Part shown: positions 7,877-15,802 of the stretch, piece after piece
Numbering within the stretch: position 1 is the stretch's first letter
Layout: every line of letters starts with the position of its first letter
Source of the DNA: a bacterium
Lineage (GTDB): Bacteria > Sysuimicrobiota > Sysuimicrobiia > Sysuimicrobiales > Segetimicrobiaceae
Assembly: GCA_035308905.1 (NCBI GenBank)
Contig: DATGFS010000021.1
Span: 1 to 35,309, forward strand
Direction of reading: 5' to 3'
Length of the DNA stretch: 35,309 bases
Notes under the pieces: generated by a model
Seen by the model: only the letters and a program-made list of their open reading frames with translations
The model's database searches: none
What the model was told of the DNA's origin: nothing
Translations under genes and position numbers: made by a program

Positions 7877-9076
7877 TCAGCCGGTCTTTGCCGGCCGCCA
7901 GTCGGCCGGCGCGGCGGCGAGCCGCCGCAGTCCGGCTTCCAGATCCGCGATCAGATCGTCGGTGGCTTCCAACCCCACGTGCAGCCGCACGAGCGTGCCC
8001 CGCTCGGACCACGGCCGGACCGTGCGGTTGTTCGCCAACTGCGCGGGCACGATCAGACTCTCGAACCCGCCGAAGCTCGCCCCGATCTTGAACAGCGCAA
8101 GGCCCTCGAGCATCGCGGCGACGGCGTCCTTCGATTCCGTGCGCAGCAGGACCGCGAAGAGGCTCGAGGAGCCGATGAAGTCACGCCGCCACAGCGCGTG
8201 ACCGGGGTGATCCGGCAGCGCGGGGTGTAGCACGCGCGCCACCTCGGGCAGGCCGGCCAGCCAGCGCGCCACCGTGAGCGCCGATTCCTCGTGCCGCTTC
8301 ATGCGCACGTGGAGCGTCCGCATGCCCCGCAGCGTCTCGTAGCACAGGTCGGGCGCGACGCAGTCCCCGAACTCGTCGATGCCGTCCTTGAGGCGGCGGA
8401 AGAGCGCCTCCGTCCGGGCGGTGATCACGCCCATCATGAGGTCGGAGTGCCCGGCGAGGTACTTCGTGGCCGCCTGGATCTCGACGTCCACGCCGTGATC
8501 GAATGCGCGGAAATGGAGCGGCGTGCCCCAGGTGTTGTCGAAGAACACCGTCGCGCCGCTCGCGTGGGCGGCGGCGGCAATCGCGGGGACATCCTGGATT
8601 TCGAACGTGTGCGAGCCCGGCGACTCGGTATAGACGATCTTCGTGTTCGGCCGGATCAACCCGGCGATTTCCGCCCCGATCGCGGGATCGTAGAAGGTGG
8701 TGTCGACGCCGAACCGTGCGAGCACCCCCGTGCAGAAGTTGCGCGTGGGCCCGTACGTGCTGTCCGGCACCAGGATGTGATCCCCCCGGCGGAGGAACGC
8801 CGCCAGCGCCTGTGTGATCGCGGACAGCCCGGACGAGGTCACGAGCGACCGGGCGCCGCCCGACAACTCGGCGAGGGCTTCGCGCAGCGCGAATGTAATA
8901 GGCGTGCCGTAGATGCCGTAGGACGACGTATCGCCGTACTTGCGCTCGGTGCGCCGCTCGAACGCCTCCACCGTCGGGTAGAGAATCGTCGAGGCGCGGT
9001 GGATCGGCGGGTTCACCGTGCCCGCGTGCTGCTCGGGGTCGCGGCCCGCATGGACCAGCCTCGTCTCGTGTTTCAT
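7877..9076 (-). CDS. metC: Cys/Met metabolism PLP enzyme, cystathionine beta-lyase-like
   Basis: The 399-residue protein is a trans-sulfuration-type PLP enzyme of cystathionine lyase/synthase length. The PLP-binding lysine is K205 in ATKYLAGHSDLMMG. The phosphate and ring contacts are visible in TSSGLSAITQAL and DSTYGPTRNF (Tyr108), and the cofactor aspartate in VFFDNTWGTP. The form of the ATKYL..HSDLMMG region and the N-terminus (TRLVHAGRDP, GTVNPPIHRAST) favour cystathionine beta-lyase (MetC) over gamma-synthase, but the reaction (beta-lyase, gamma-lyase or cysteine desulfhydrase) is not proven. AGGAG stands 5 nt before ATG 9076. The start overlaps the OsmC stop as ATGA, so the two are translationally coupled, linking sulfur amino-acid metabolism with peroxide or thiol chemistry. 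Confidence 0.88.
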   Translation of the reverse strand: MKHETRLVHAGRDPEQHAGTVNPPIHRASTILYPTVEAFERRTERKYGDTSSYGIYGTPITFALREALAELSGGARSLVTSSGLSAITQALAAFLRRGDHILVPDSTYGPTRNFCTGVLARFGVDTTFYDPAIGAEIAGLIRPNTKIVYTESPGSHTFEIQDVPAIAAAAHASGATVFFDNTWGTPLHFRAFDHGVDVEIQAATKYLAGHSDLMMGVITARTEALFRRLKDGIDEFGDCVAPDLCYETLRGMRTLHVRMKRHEESALTVARWLAGLPEVARVLHPALPDHPGHALWRRDFIGSSSLFAVLLRTESKDAVAAMLEGLALFKIGASFGGFESLIVPAQLANNRTVRPWSERGTLVRLHVGLEATDDLIADLEAGLRRLAAAPADWRPAKTG

Positions 9077-9492
9077 CGGGACTCCTGCACCGTGACGTTG
9101 ACGATCACTTCGGTCGCGACCGCGACCGTGCGGTAGAGTGGTCAGCGGGCCCTCCAGACGTCCACCAGCCGGTCCGCGTCGGCGCGACCGGCCCCGCGGA
9201 GCTCGAAGCGCACCTCGATCCGGCTGAATTTCGTGGGGTCCGCGCGGTCCTGAACGCCGGTGATCGTGGCGCTCAGGCCGGCGAGCGGGATGTTGTTGGT
9301 CGCGGCATAATTTTCGATCAACGTGACGCCGCAGGATGAAATCCCGGCGAGAAACGACTCGGTGTTGCTGAGCGCCTCGGGTTTCGTGGACGAGTCGAGC
9401 ACGAAGTGGTGGGTTCTCGCGCTGTTGAGCGCGCGGCCGGGCTGTCCGATCGACGCGCTGCGGACGGTCGTCGCGACCGTGCCGTCGGGCAT
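9073..9492 (-). CDS. OsmC-family peroxiredoxin-like protein with in-frame TGA (candidate selenoprotein)
   Basis: The frame from ATG 9492 (GGAGG 8 nt upstream) encodes 116 residues of an OsmC protein, including the first active-site cysteine Cys54 in FLAGISSCGVTLIE. It then meets TGA at 9142-9144. The TGA stands exactly where OsmC/Ohr proteins have their second redox cysteine (the C of CPVYRTL-like motifs). After it the same frame continues PLYRTVAVATEVIVNVTV to a TGA at 9073-9075, which overlaps the start of the downstream gene. Reading the TGA as selenocysteine (residue 117) gives a 139-residue protein, normal for the family. A hairpin follows the TGA at SECIS spacing. OsmC proteins reduce organic hydroperoxides. 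The alternatives are a nonsense mutation or a TGC-to-TGA sequence error. The selenocysteine machinery (selA, selB, selC, selD) is not in this window. Confidence 0.6.
9111..9128 (-). promoter_or_regulatory. SECIS-like hairpin downstream of the OsmC TGA
   Basis: On the transcript, 13 nt after the UGA, CGGUCGC pairs with GCGACCG (7 bp) around a four-base loop GGUC. The loop begins 20 nt after the UGA. Bacterial SECIS elements lie inside the coding region just after the UGA, with a small apical loop that has a G in its first two positions, and this hairpin meets those loose criteria. GC-rich sequence forms hairpins easily, so the structure supports the call but does not prove it. Confidence 0.45.
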
Positions 9493-9585
9493 GTGGGGAG
9501 CCTCCGGGTGGAAACGTCGTCGGGGACTCTTCGCGGGTCCGGCCGCCGTGCTCCTGCCGGGCCCGCTCCGCGTAGGGCAGGCGAT

Positions 9586-9600
9586 CGCGGTCAGACCGCG
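9586..9600. promoter_or_regulatory. 15-bp palindrome before the exchanger gene
   Basis: CGCGGTC-A-GACCGCG is a perfect interrupted palindrome ending 4 bp before the proposed GTG start of the cation exchanger, in the 112-bp gap shared with the divergent OsmC gene. It could be an operator or a small hairpin that hides the translation start. No -10 or -35 could be identified with confidence in this gap. Confidence 0.35.
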
Positions 9601-9604
9601 AAAC

Positions 9605-10693
9605 GTGCCCACCGTGCACCGCCGCATCCCCGCTCCGTTCCGGCAACTCAGTCTCCGGTGGCTGCTGATCCTCGTGCCGCTGTCGATCGCCGCCGCGGCG
9701 CCGGGCCGCTGGCCGCTCGCGACGTTTCTGCTGGCCGGGGGGGCGCTGCTGCCGCTCTCCGAGCTGATCGGGAGCGCCACCCAGCAGATCGGATTGCACG
9801 CCGGGCCGCGGGTGGGCGGTCTGCTCAACGCGACGTTCGCCAACGTCACGGAGTTCATCCTGGCGATCGTGCTGGTGGTGCACGGCGAGACCGCGGTCGT
9901 CAAGACGGCGCTCACCGGATCGATTCTCGGCAACCTGCTGCTCGTGCTGGGGCTGGCGCTTCTGGCCGGCGGCATGCGCCACCGCATGCAGCGGTACAGC
10001 GCCGCGGCCGCGGGGGTGCACGCGACCTCGCTGACCCTGGCCGTGATAGGGCTGCTCATGCCGGCGCTGTTCTTCCTCACCGCGGGCCGGCCGACCGCGT
10101 ACCAGGGCGAGGCCGTCAGCGTCGCGGTGGCCGCGGTGCTGATCGTGCTCTACGGCGCCGCCCTCGTCTTCACACACCGGACGCACGAGCACTTGTTCCA
10201 GACGCCGGCGTCCGGGGAGCGTCCGGAGTGTTCGCGGGCGTGGGCGATCGGCGTACTGGCCGCGGCCTCGGTCGTGGTGGCCGTCGAGTCGCAACTCCTC
10301 GTGACCACGCTCGAGCCGGCGATCGGCGTGCTGGGATTCTCGAAGTTCTTCACAGGACTTGTCCTGGTGCCGCTATTCGGAAACGCCGTCGAGCACAGCG
10401 CGGCGGTGCGCTTTGCCCTGCGCGACCAACTCGACGTCACGCTCGAGATCGCGATCGGCTCCTCGACGCAGGTCGCGCTGTTCGTCGCCCCGGCCCTCGT
10501 GTTCATCTCGCTCGCGGCGGACCATCCGATGGACTTCATCTTCACGACGTTCGAAGTCGCGGCGGTCGGATTGGCCGTGTTGATCGTCACGTTCATCTCG
10601 CACGACGGCCGCAGCAACTGGCTGGAAGGAGCGCAGTTGCTGGCGGCGTATGCCATCATGGCGGCTTCGGCGTTCTTCGTGACCTCGTCATGA
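9605..10693 (+). CDS. Ca2+/H+ antiporter, CaCA superfamily (Cax/ChaA type)
   Basis: The 362-residue integral membrane protein has about eleven hydrophobic segments in two related halves. Each half carries the cation-binding alpha repeat: NATFANVTEFILAIV in the first and FGNAVEHSAAV...EIAIGSSTQVALFVAP in the second, with the signature glutamates. This is the Cax (calcium/proton exchanger) pattern, and an acidic/polar stretch near the middle separates the halves. It would export calcium or another divalent cation in exchange for protons. The start is uncertain; GTG 9605 and GTG 9614 are the best candidates because the frame upstream overlaps the divergent OsmC gene. Length matches the bacterial family. 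Confidence 0.9.
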   Translation: MPTVHRRIPAPFRQLSLRWLLILVPLSIAAAAPGRWPLATFLLAGGALLPLSELIGSATQQIGLHAGPRVGGLLNATFANVTEFILAIVLVVHGETAVVKTALTGSILGNLLLVLGLALLAGGMRHRMQRYSAAAAGVHATSLTLAVIGLLMPALFFLTAGRPTAYQGEAVSVAVAAVLIVLYGAALVFTHRTHEHLFQTPASGERPECSRAWAIGVLAAASVVVAVESQLLVTTLEPAIGVLGFSKFFTGLVLVPLFGNAVEHSAAVRFALRDQLDVTLEIAIGSSTQVALFVAPALVFISLAADHPMDFIFTTFEVAAVGLAVLIVTFISHDGRSNWLEGAQLLAAYAIMAASAFFVTSS

Positions 10694-10738
10694 CCGCGTC
10701 ACGGGCGATCACCCCAGAGTTTTGAAAGGAGGCTTGGC

Positions 10739-11038
10739 ATGAGAACGATGCTTCGCGTAACCATAGACGTACACGCTGGGAACCGTGCCATTCAGGAGAA
10801 CAGGATGCAAGAAATCATGCCGAAGATGATGGAGCAACTCAAGCCGGAGGCCGCGTATTTTACCACCGACCACGGCGTGCGCACCGCGTACTTCTTCTTC
10901 GACATGAAGGATTCATCGCAGATGCCGGCCATCGGCGGGCCGTTTTACCAGGAACTCAACGCGACGGTGGAGATGATCCCCTGCATGAACGCGGACGACC
11001 TTCGCAAAGGCCTCGGCGAACTCCAGAAGCGGCGTTGA
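10739..11038 (+). CDS. Small conserved hypothetical protein (99 aa)
   Basis: This gene has a near-perfect ribosome site (AAAGGAGG, 7 nt before ATG 10739). The product contains NRAIQENRMQEIMPKMMEQL, KPEAAYFTTDHGVRTAYFFF, PAIGGPFYQELNATVEMIPC and NADDLRKGL. The alternating strands and helices suggest a ferredoxin-like dimeric alpha/beta barrel, and similar short proteins without known function occur in Actinomycetota and related phyla. The strong ribosome site suggests high expression. No enzymatic residues can be assigned. Confidence 0.75.
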   Translation: MRTMLRVTIDVHAGNRAIQENRMQEIMPKMMEQLKPEAAYFTTDHGVRTAYFFFDMKDSSQMPAIGGPFYQELNATVEMIPCMNADDLRKGLGELQKRR

Positions 11039-11078
11039 GCGGCGGGTTGCGCCTGTACAGACCAGTGCGGAGGCACTC

Positions 11079-12392
11079 ATGACACCGACGACAGGAACAT
11101 CCAGCGCAAGCCGGCAGGCGGATCTGCTCGACCGCGCCGGCCGCTATCTCGCGGGCGGCGGGCTCGGCCTATTCGTGCTGCCGCCGGAGGTCAACCTCGT
11201 CATCGCCGAGGGCCGCGGCAGCCACATCACGGACATCGGCGGCCGGGATTTCATCGACTACCATCTCGGCTCCGGCCCCGCGCTGCTCGGCCACGCCCAC
11301 CCGGAGATCGTCGACGCGGTGCAGCGCCAGGTCGCCAAGGGCTCGACCTACTACTTCCTGAACGAGCCGGTGATCCGGCTCGCCGAGCGGCTGGTTGACG
11401 CGATCCCGTGCGCCGACCAGGTACACTTCGTGGGCTCGGGGACCGAGGCCACCTTCTTCGCGCTGCGCGTCGCGCGCGCCGCGGCCGGCCGGCCGAAGAT
11501 CCTGAAGTTCGAGGGCGGCTGGCACGGCATGAACGACTACGCGCTGTGGGGGACGACCCCGTCGCATCCGAGCGCGTACCCGAACGCGGAGCCGGATTCG
11601 CTCGGGATCCCCGAGGCGCTGCGCGGTCAGATCCTCGTCGCGCCGTTCAACGAGGCCGAACGTGCCGTCGAGATTATCGAGCGCCACGCGGCCGAGCTCG
11701 GGGCCGTGATCGTGGAGCCGCTGCAGCGGGTGCTCCTGCCGGTGCCGGGGTTCCTCGAGACGCTGCGCGAGGTGACGCGGCGGCACGGCATCGTGCTCAT
11801 CTTCGACGAGATCGTGACGGGGTTCCGGATCGCGTGGGGGGGCGCGCAGGAGAAGTACGGCGTCGTGCCCGACCTCGCGACGTACGGCAAGGCGATGTCC
11901 GGCGGCTTTCCGATGGCCGCCATCGCCGGCCGCAGCGACATCATGGCGCACTTCGACGCGCGGAGGACCGAGCGGTCGCGCCTGGTGTGGGCGAGCGGCA
12001 CCCTCAACGGCAATCCGGTGAGCTCGACCGCGGGCCTCGTCGCCCTCGACGTGCTCGGCCGGCCCGGAGCCTACGAGCACTTTCACCGCATCGGCGGACG
12101 GCTCCGCCGCGAGATCGAGGCGATCGGCCGGCGCCACGGCTTCTCGGCGCAGACGCCCGGCGAGGACGCGGTGTTCGGCGTGCGCTTTACGGACCGCCGG
12201 CCGCTACGGACCTGGGCCGACCTGCTGACCTCCGACAAGGACCTCCATCTGCGGTGGTCGATCGAGATGATCAAGCGCGGCATTCTCGTCAACCCGAACG
12301 AGAAGTTCTACCTCTCGCTCGCGCACACGGACGCCGACGTGGACCGCACGCTCGCGGCGTGCGACGACGCGTTCGCGGCCATCCGGAAGTAG
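11079..12392 (+). CDS. Class III aminotransferase, glutamate-1-semialdehyde aminomutase-like
   Basis: The 437-residue PLP enzyme is of the ornithine/GSA aminotransferase fold. It has the cofactor phosphate site GSGTEATFFALRVARA (119-134), the PLP aspartate D243 in IFDEIVTGFR, and the Schiff-base lysine K271 in YGKAMSGGFPMAA. The general form resembles HemL (LGSGPALLGHAHPEI, FEGGWHGMNDY). A role in heme synthesis is not supported by the neighbours, however: it is followed 6 bp later by a gamma-glutamyltransferase gene. Related enzymes act as omega- or beta-amino-acid transaminases or aminomutases. ATG 11079 has GGAGG 6 nt upstream. The substrate is unknown. Confidence 0.88.
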   Translation: MTPTTGTSSASRQADLLDRAGRYLAGGGLGLFVLPPEVNLVIAEGRGSHITDIGGRDFIDYHLGSGPALLGHAHPEIVDAVQRQVAKGSTYYFLNEPVIRLAERLVDAIPCADQVHFVGSGTEATFFALRVARAAAGRPKILKFEGGWHGMNDYALWGTTPSHPSAYPNAEPDSLGIPEALRGQILVAPFNEAERAVEIIERHAAELGAVIVEPLQRVLLPVPGFLETLREVTRRHGIVLIFDEIVTGFRIAWGGAQEKYGVVPDLATYGKAMSGGFPMAAIAGRSDIMAHFDARRTERSRLVWASGTLNGNPVSSTAGLVALDVLGRPGAYEHFHRIGGRLRREIEAIGRRHGFSAQTPGEDAVFGVRFTDRRPLRTWADLLTSDKDLHLRWSIEMIKRGILVNPNEKFYLSLAHTDADVDRTLAACDDAFAAIRK

Positions 12393-12398
12393 CGCGCC

Positions 12399-14234
12399 GT
12401 GAGCCCGCGCGACCCGGCCGCCGTTCCCCCTCGTCCGGACGGGGCGGCGGGCACCGACCCCGCGTACAGCGACTGGGCGTTTAATTGGGCCTCGACCCGC
12501 CCGGTGATCCGCGGGCGGTCGTTCATGGTGGCGTGCGGCCACTACCTCGCGTGCGTGGCCGGGCTGCGCATGTACTCGCTCGGGGGCAACGCGTTCGACG
12601 CCGGCGCGGCGATGGTGTTCGCGCAATCGGTGCTGGAGTACCAGAGCTACGGCTTCGGCGGCGAGGTGCCGATCCTGATTCACGCCGCCGGGGACGGGCA
12701 GGTCGCGGCGGTGAACGGGAACACGCGGGCGCCGGCCGCGGCGACGATCGAGTGGTTTCGCGCGCGCGGCCTGACGCTGATCCCGGGCGACGGCTTTCTG
12801 CCGGCGGGCGTCTGCGCCGTGCCGGACGCGCTCATCACCGTGCTCGACCGCTACGGACGCCTCACGTTGGAGCAGGTGTTCGGTCCGGCGATCGAACTCG
12901 CGGCGAACGGGTTTCCGATGTACGAGGGGATGCGGCGGGCGCTCGTGCAGCACGAGGCGCGGCTGCGCGAGTGGCCGGGCTCGGCGGCGCTCTTCCTGCC
13001 TGGCGGCCGGATTCCCGAGCTCGGCGACACCTGGAAGAATCCGGATCTCGCCCGGACCTTCGAGCGGCTGATCGAGGCGGAGCGCGGCGCCCGGTCGCGG
13101 GGCCGGCACGAGGCGCTGCGCGCGGCCCGGGACTGCTTCTACCGCGGGGCGATCGCGCGAGAGATCGTCGCGTACCAGCGGGACACGAAGGTGCGTGACG
13201 CCACGGGCACCGTGTCGGCCGGGCTGCTCAGCGAGGAGGACTTCGCCTCGTTCGAGACACAGATCGAGGAGCCGCCGCACGTGCGGTTCCGCGGGCACGA
13301 TGTCTACAAGTGCGGGCCGTGGTCGCAGGGTCCGGTGTTCTTACAGCAGATCATGCTGCTCGACGGCTTCGATCTCGCCGGGCTGGGCCACAACACGGTC
13401 GATTACGTCCACACGGTCACGGAGGCCGCCAAGCTGGCCTTCGCGGACCGCGAGCGCTACTACGGGGATCCCGAGTTCGTGCGGGTGCCGATGCGCGGCC
13501 TCTTGTCGGCCGAGTACGCGGCGTCCCGCCGCGGGCTCATCGACCCCCGGCGCGCGTCGCTCGAGCTCCGGCCGGGCGACCCGTATCCCTTCGAAGGCGC
13601 CGCGGCGCCGGCGGAGACCGCCGCCGTCGAGGCGCGCGGGTGGGAGGGCGGGACCACCGGCACCCGCGCGGTCGACGCGGAAGGGAACATGTTCTCGGCG
13701 ACGCCGAGCGGCGGCTGGTTCCGCAGCTCCCCCGCCATTCCCGGGCTCGGGTTCAGCCTCGGCACGCGGTGCCAGATGTTCTGGCTGCACGATCCGCGCC
13801 ACCCCGGCGCGCTCGTGCCGCGGAAGCGTCCGCGGACGACGCTGTCGCCGACGCTCGTGATGAAAGACGGGCGGCCGCGCATGGTGTTCGGCACGCCCGG
13901 CGGGGATCAACAGGACCAGTGGACGCTGCAGGTCTTCCTCAATATGACGGTGTTCGGCATGGACGTCCAGGACGCGATCGACGCGCCGTCCTTCCACAGC
14001 GTGCACTTCCCGGGGTCGTTCTACCCGCGCAAGGCGCGGCCGGGGGAGATGCTCGTGGAGGGCCGGCTGCCGGCCGCGGTCGTAGACGGCCTGCGGGAGC
14101 GCGGCCACAAGGTAACCGTGGCTCCCGACTGGAGCCTCAATTATACGACGGCCATCCTCTACGATCCGGCGCGGGGCCTCATGGAAGGCGGCGCGAGCTC
14201 GCGCGGCGAGCGCTGCTACGCGCTCGGCTGGTAG
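12399..14234 (+). CDS. Gamma-glutamyltransferase family protein
   Basis: The 611-residue N-terminal-nucleophile hydrolase shows the family pattern: GGNAFDAGAAMVFAQSVLE, the glutamate-site region NGNTRAPAAAT, GYGP-like segments, the nucleophile region GGTTGTRAVDAEGN with Thr419 as the expected autocleavage residue, and MVFGTPGGDQQDQWTLQV near the end. The canonical TTHxSVVD is changed to TTGTRAVD and the usual substrate-site GRExAP is reduced, so it belongs to a divergent branch. No signal peptide is visible, so it may be cytoplasmic. The start is GTG 12399, 6 bp after the aminotransferase stop, so the two are probably co-transcribed and may act on the same gamma-glutamyl or amino-acid metabolite. 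Confidence 0.88.
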   Translation: MSPRDPAAVPPRPDGAAGTDPAYSDWAFNWASTRPVIRGRSFMVACGHYLACVAGLRMYSLGGNAFDAGAAMVFAQSVLEYQSYGFGGEVPILIHAAGDGQVAAVNGNTRAPAAATIEWFRARGLTLIPGDGFLPAGVCAVPDALITVLDRYGRLTLEQVFGPAIELAANGFPMYEGMRRALVQHEARLREWPGSAALFLPGGRIPELGDTWKNPDLARTFERLIEAERGARSRGRHEALRAARDCFYRGAIAREIVAYQRDTKVRDATGTVSAGLLSEEDFASFETQIEEPPHVRFRGHDVYKCGPWSQGPVFLQQIMLLDGFDLAGLGHNTVDYVHTVTEAAKLAFADRERYYGDPEFVRVPMRGLLSAEYAASRRGLIDPRRASLELRPGDPYPFEGAAAPAETAAVEARGWEGGTTGTRAVDAEGNMFSATPSGGWFRSSPAIPGLGFSLGTRCQMFWLHDPRHPGALVPRKRPRTTLSPTLVMKDGRPRMVFGTPGGDQQDQWTLQVFLNMTVFGMDVQDAIDAPSFHSVHFPGSFYPRKARPGEMLVEGRLPAAVVDGLRERGHKVTVAPDWSLNYTTAILYDPARGLMEGGASSRGERCYALGW

Positions 14235-14281
14235 CGTCAGCCGAAGCCGCTCGAACGGCCTGAACAGCTCGGCGACTCGTC

Positions 14282-15802
14282 TTACCCGAGGTACGCGCGC
14301 CGGACGGCCTCGTCCCCGAGCAGGCGGTCGGCACGGTCGGCTCGGACGACCCGGCCGGTCTCCAGCACGTAGCCCTGATCCGCGGTCTCGAGCGCCAATT
14401 GGGCGTTCTGCTCCACGAGGAGGATCGGGGTGCCCTCGGCGTTGACCTCCCGGATGATCCCGAAGATCCGCGCCACGATCCGCGGCGCCAGCCCGAGCGA
14501 CGGCTCGTCCAACATGAGAAGCGTCGGGCGCGCCATCAGGCCCCGCGCGATCGCGAGCATCTGCTGCTCGCCGCCGGAGAGGGTGCCGGCGATCTGCATC
14601 CGCCGCTCGCCGAGCTCGGGAAAGCCCGTGAGCAGGGCGGCGAGATCCTGCTCGACGGCGGCGCCGCGCCGCCCCGCGAAACCGCGATCCCGGCGCGCGA
14701 ACGCCCCGGCGCGGAGATTGTCGAGCACGGTCATCCGTGCGAGGACCTGCCGTCCCTCCGGTACGTGCGCCACGCCGAGCCCGACGATCCGGTCCGGCCG
14801 CGCGCCGTCGACGCGCGTCCCGCGCAGCCGGATCGTGCCGCCCCTCGGCCGGACCAGCCCGGAGATGGTGCGCAGCAGGGTCGTCTTGCCGGCGCCGTTC
14901 GCGCCGATCAGCGTGACGATCTGCCCGGCACCCACCTCCAGCGAGACGCCGTGCAGCACGTCGCCCGCGGCGTAACCGGCGGTCACGCGCTCCACGGCCA
15001 GCACGGGGGCGCCGGGGGAGGGCCCGCGCGCTTCCCGCAGCCGCTCGGTCTGCGTCCCGAGATACGCCTCGATGACGCCGGGATCGCGCCGGACCTCGTC
15101 CGGGGCGCCGTCCGCGATCGTGCGGCCGAAGTTCAGCACGACGATCCGGTTGCAGACGCCCATCACCAATTTCATATCGTGCTCGATGAGAAGCACGGTC
15201 ATGCCGCGCTCGTCGCGCAGCCGGCGGATCAGCGTCATGAGCGCCTGGGTTTCGGCGGTGTTCATGCCCGCCGCGGGCTCGTCGAGCAGCAGGAGGCGCG
15301 GCTGCGTCGCCAACGCCCGGGCGATCTCGAGCCGCCGCTGGTCCCCGTAGGCAAGCGATCGGGCCGGCACCGCGGCACGGTCCGCCAGGCCGACGAGCGC
15401 CAGCAGCTCCCGGGCGCGCGTGCGGGTCTCGCGCTCTTCCGCGCGGTACCGTGGGGTGGCGAAGACGGCATCGGCGAGCGTGGCCGTGGTGCGAACGTGC
15501 TGCCCGACCACGACGTTCTCCGCGGCCGCCATGTCGCGGAACAGCCGGATGTTTTGAAACGTCCGCGCGACGCCGGCGGCCGTGACGCGGTCGGGACTCC
15601 ACCGCGTGATGTCGGCACCGCGAAACCGCACCCGCCCCGCCGTCGGCGCGAGGAATCCCGTCACGAGGTTGAAGAGCGTCGTCTTGCCGGCGCCGTTCGG
15701 CCCGATCAGCCCGACGATCTCGCCTTCGCGCACCGTAAACGAGACGCCGTCCACGGCGCGCAGCCCTCCGAACGTCCGCGACAGGCCCGAGACCTCAAGC
15801 AC
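14282..15802 (-). CDS. Branched-chain amino-acid ABC importer ATPase, LivG-LivF fusion
   Basis: One 506-residue chain contains two complete ABC ATPase domains. The first (1-252) is LivG-like: Walker [10 protein letters not shown] (34-42), signature [13 protein letters not shown] (150-162), Walker [12 protein letters not shown]. The second (266-506) is LivF-like: Walker [10 protein letters not shown] (300-308), signature [13 protein letters not shown] (408-420), Walker [12 protein letters not shown] and the VEQN segment. A short linker rich in Glu, Arg and Pro (251-265) joins them. In most bacteria these are separate genes. The GTG start (15802) overlaps the end of livM by 8 bp. The protein powers uptake through LivH-LivM on the cytoplasmic face. 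Confidence 0.94.
   Translation of the reverse strand: MLEVSGLSRTFGGLRAVDGVSFTVREGEIVGLIGPNGAGKTTLFNLVTGFLAPTAGRVRFRGADITRWSPDRVTAAGVARTFQNIRLFRDMAAAENVVVGQHVRTTATLADAVFATPRYRAEERETRTRARELLALVGLADRAAVPARSLAYGDQRRLEIARALATQPRLLLLDEPAAGMNTAETQALMTLIRRLRDERGMTVLLIEHDMKLVMGVCNRIVVLNFGRTIADGAPDEVRRDPGVIEAYLGTQTERLREARGPSPGAPVLAVERVTAGYAAGDVLHGVSLEVGAGQIVTLIGANGAGKTTLLRTISGLVRPRGGTIRLRGTRVDGARPDRIVGLGVAHVPEGRQVLARMTVLDNLRAGAFARRDRGFAGRRGAAVEQDLAALLTGFPELGERRMQIAGTLSGGEQQMLAIARGLMARPTLLMLDEPSLGLAPRIVARIFGIIREVNAEGTPILLVEQNAQLALETADQGYVLETGRVVRADRADRLLGDEAVRRAYLG

Noticed and set aside
9077-10294. N-terminal extension of the PLP-lyase frame
   Set aside because: It overlaps OsmC and the cation exchanger; the ATG at 9076 has a good ribosome site and gives the exact family length.
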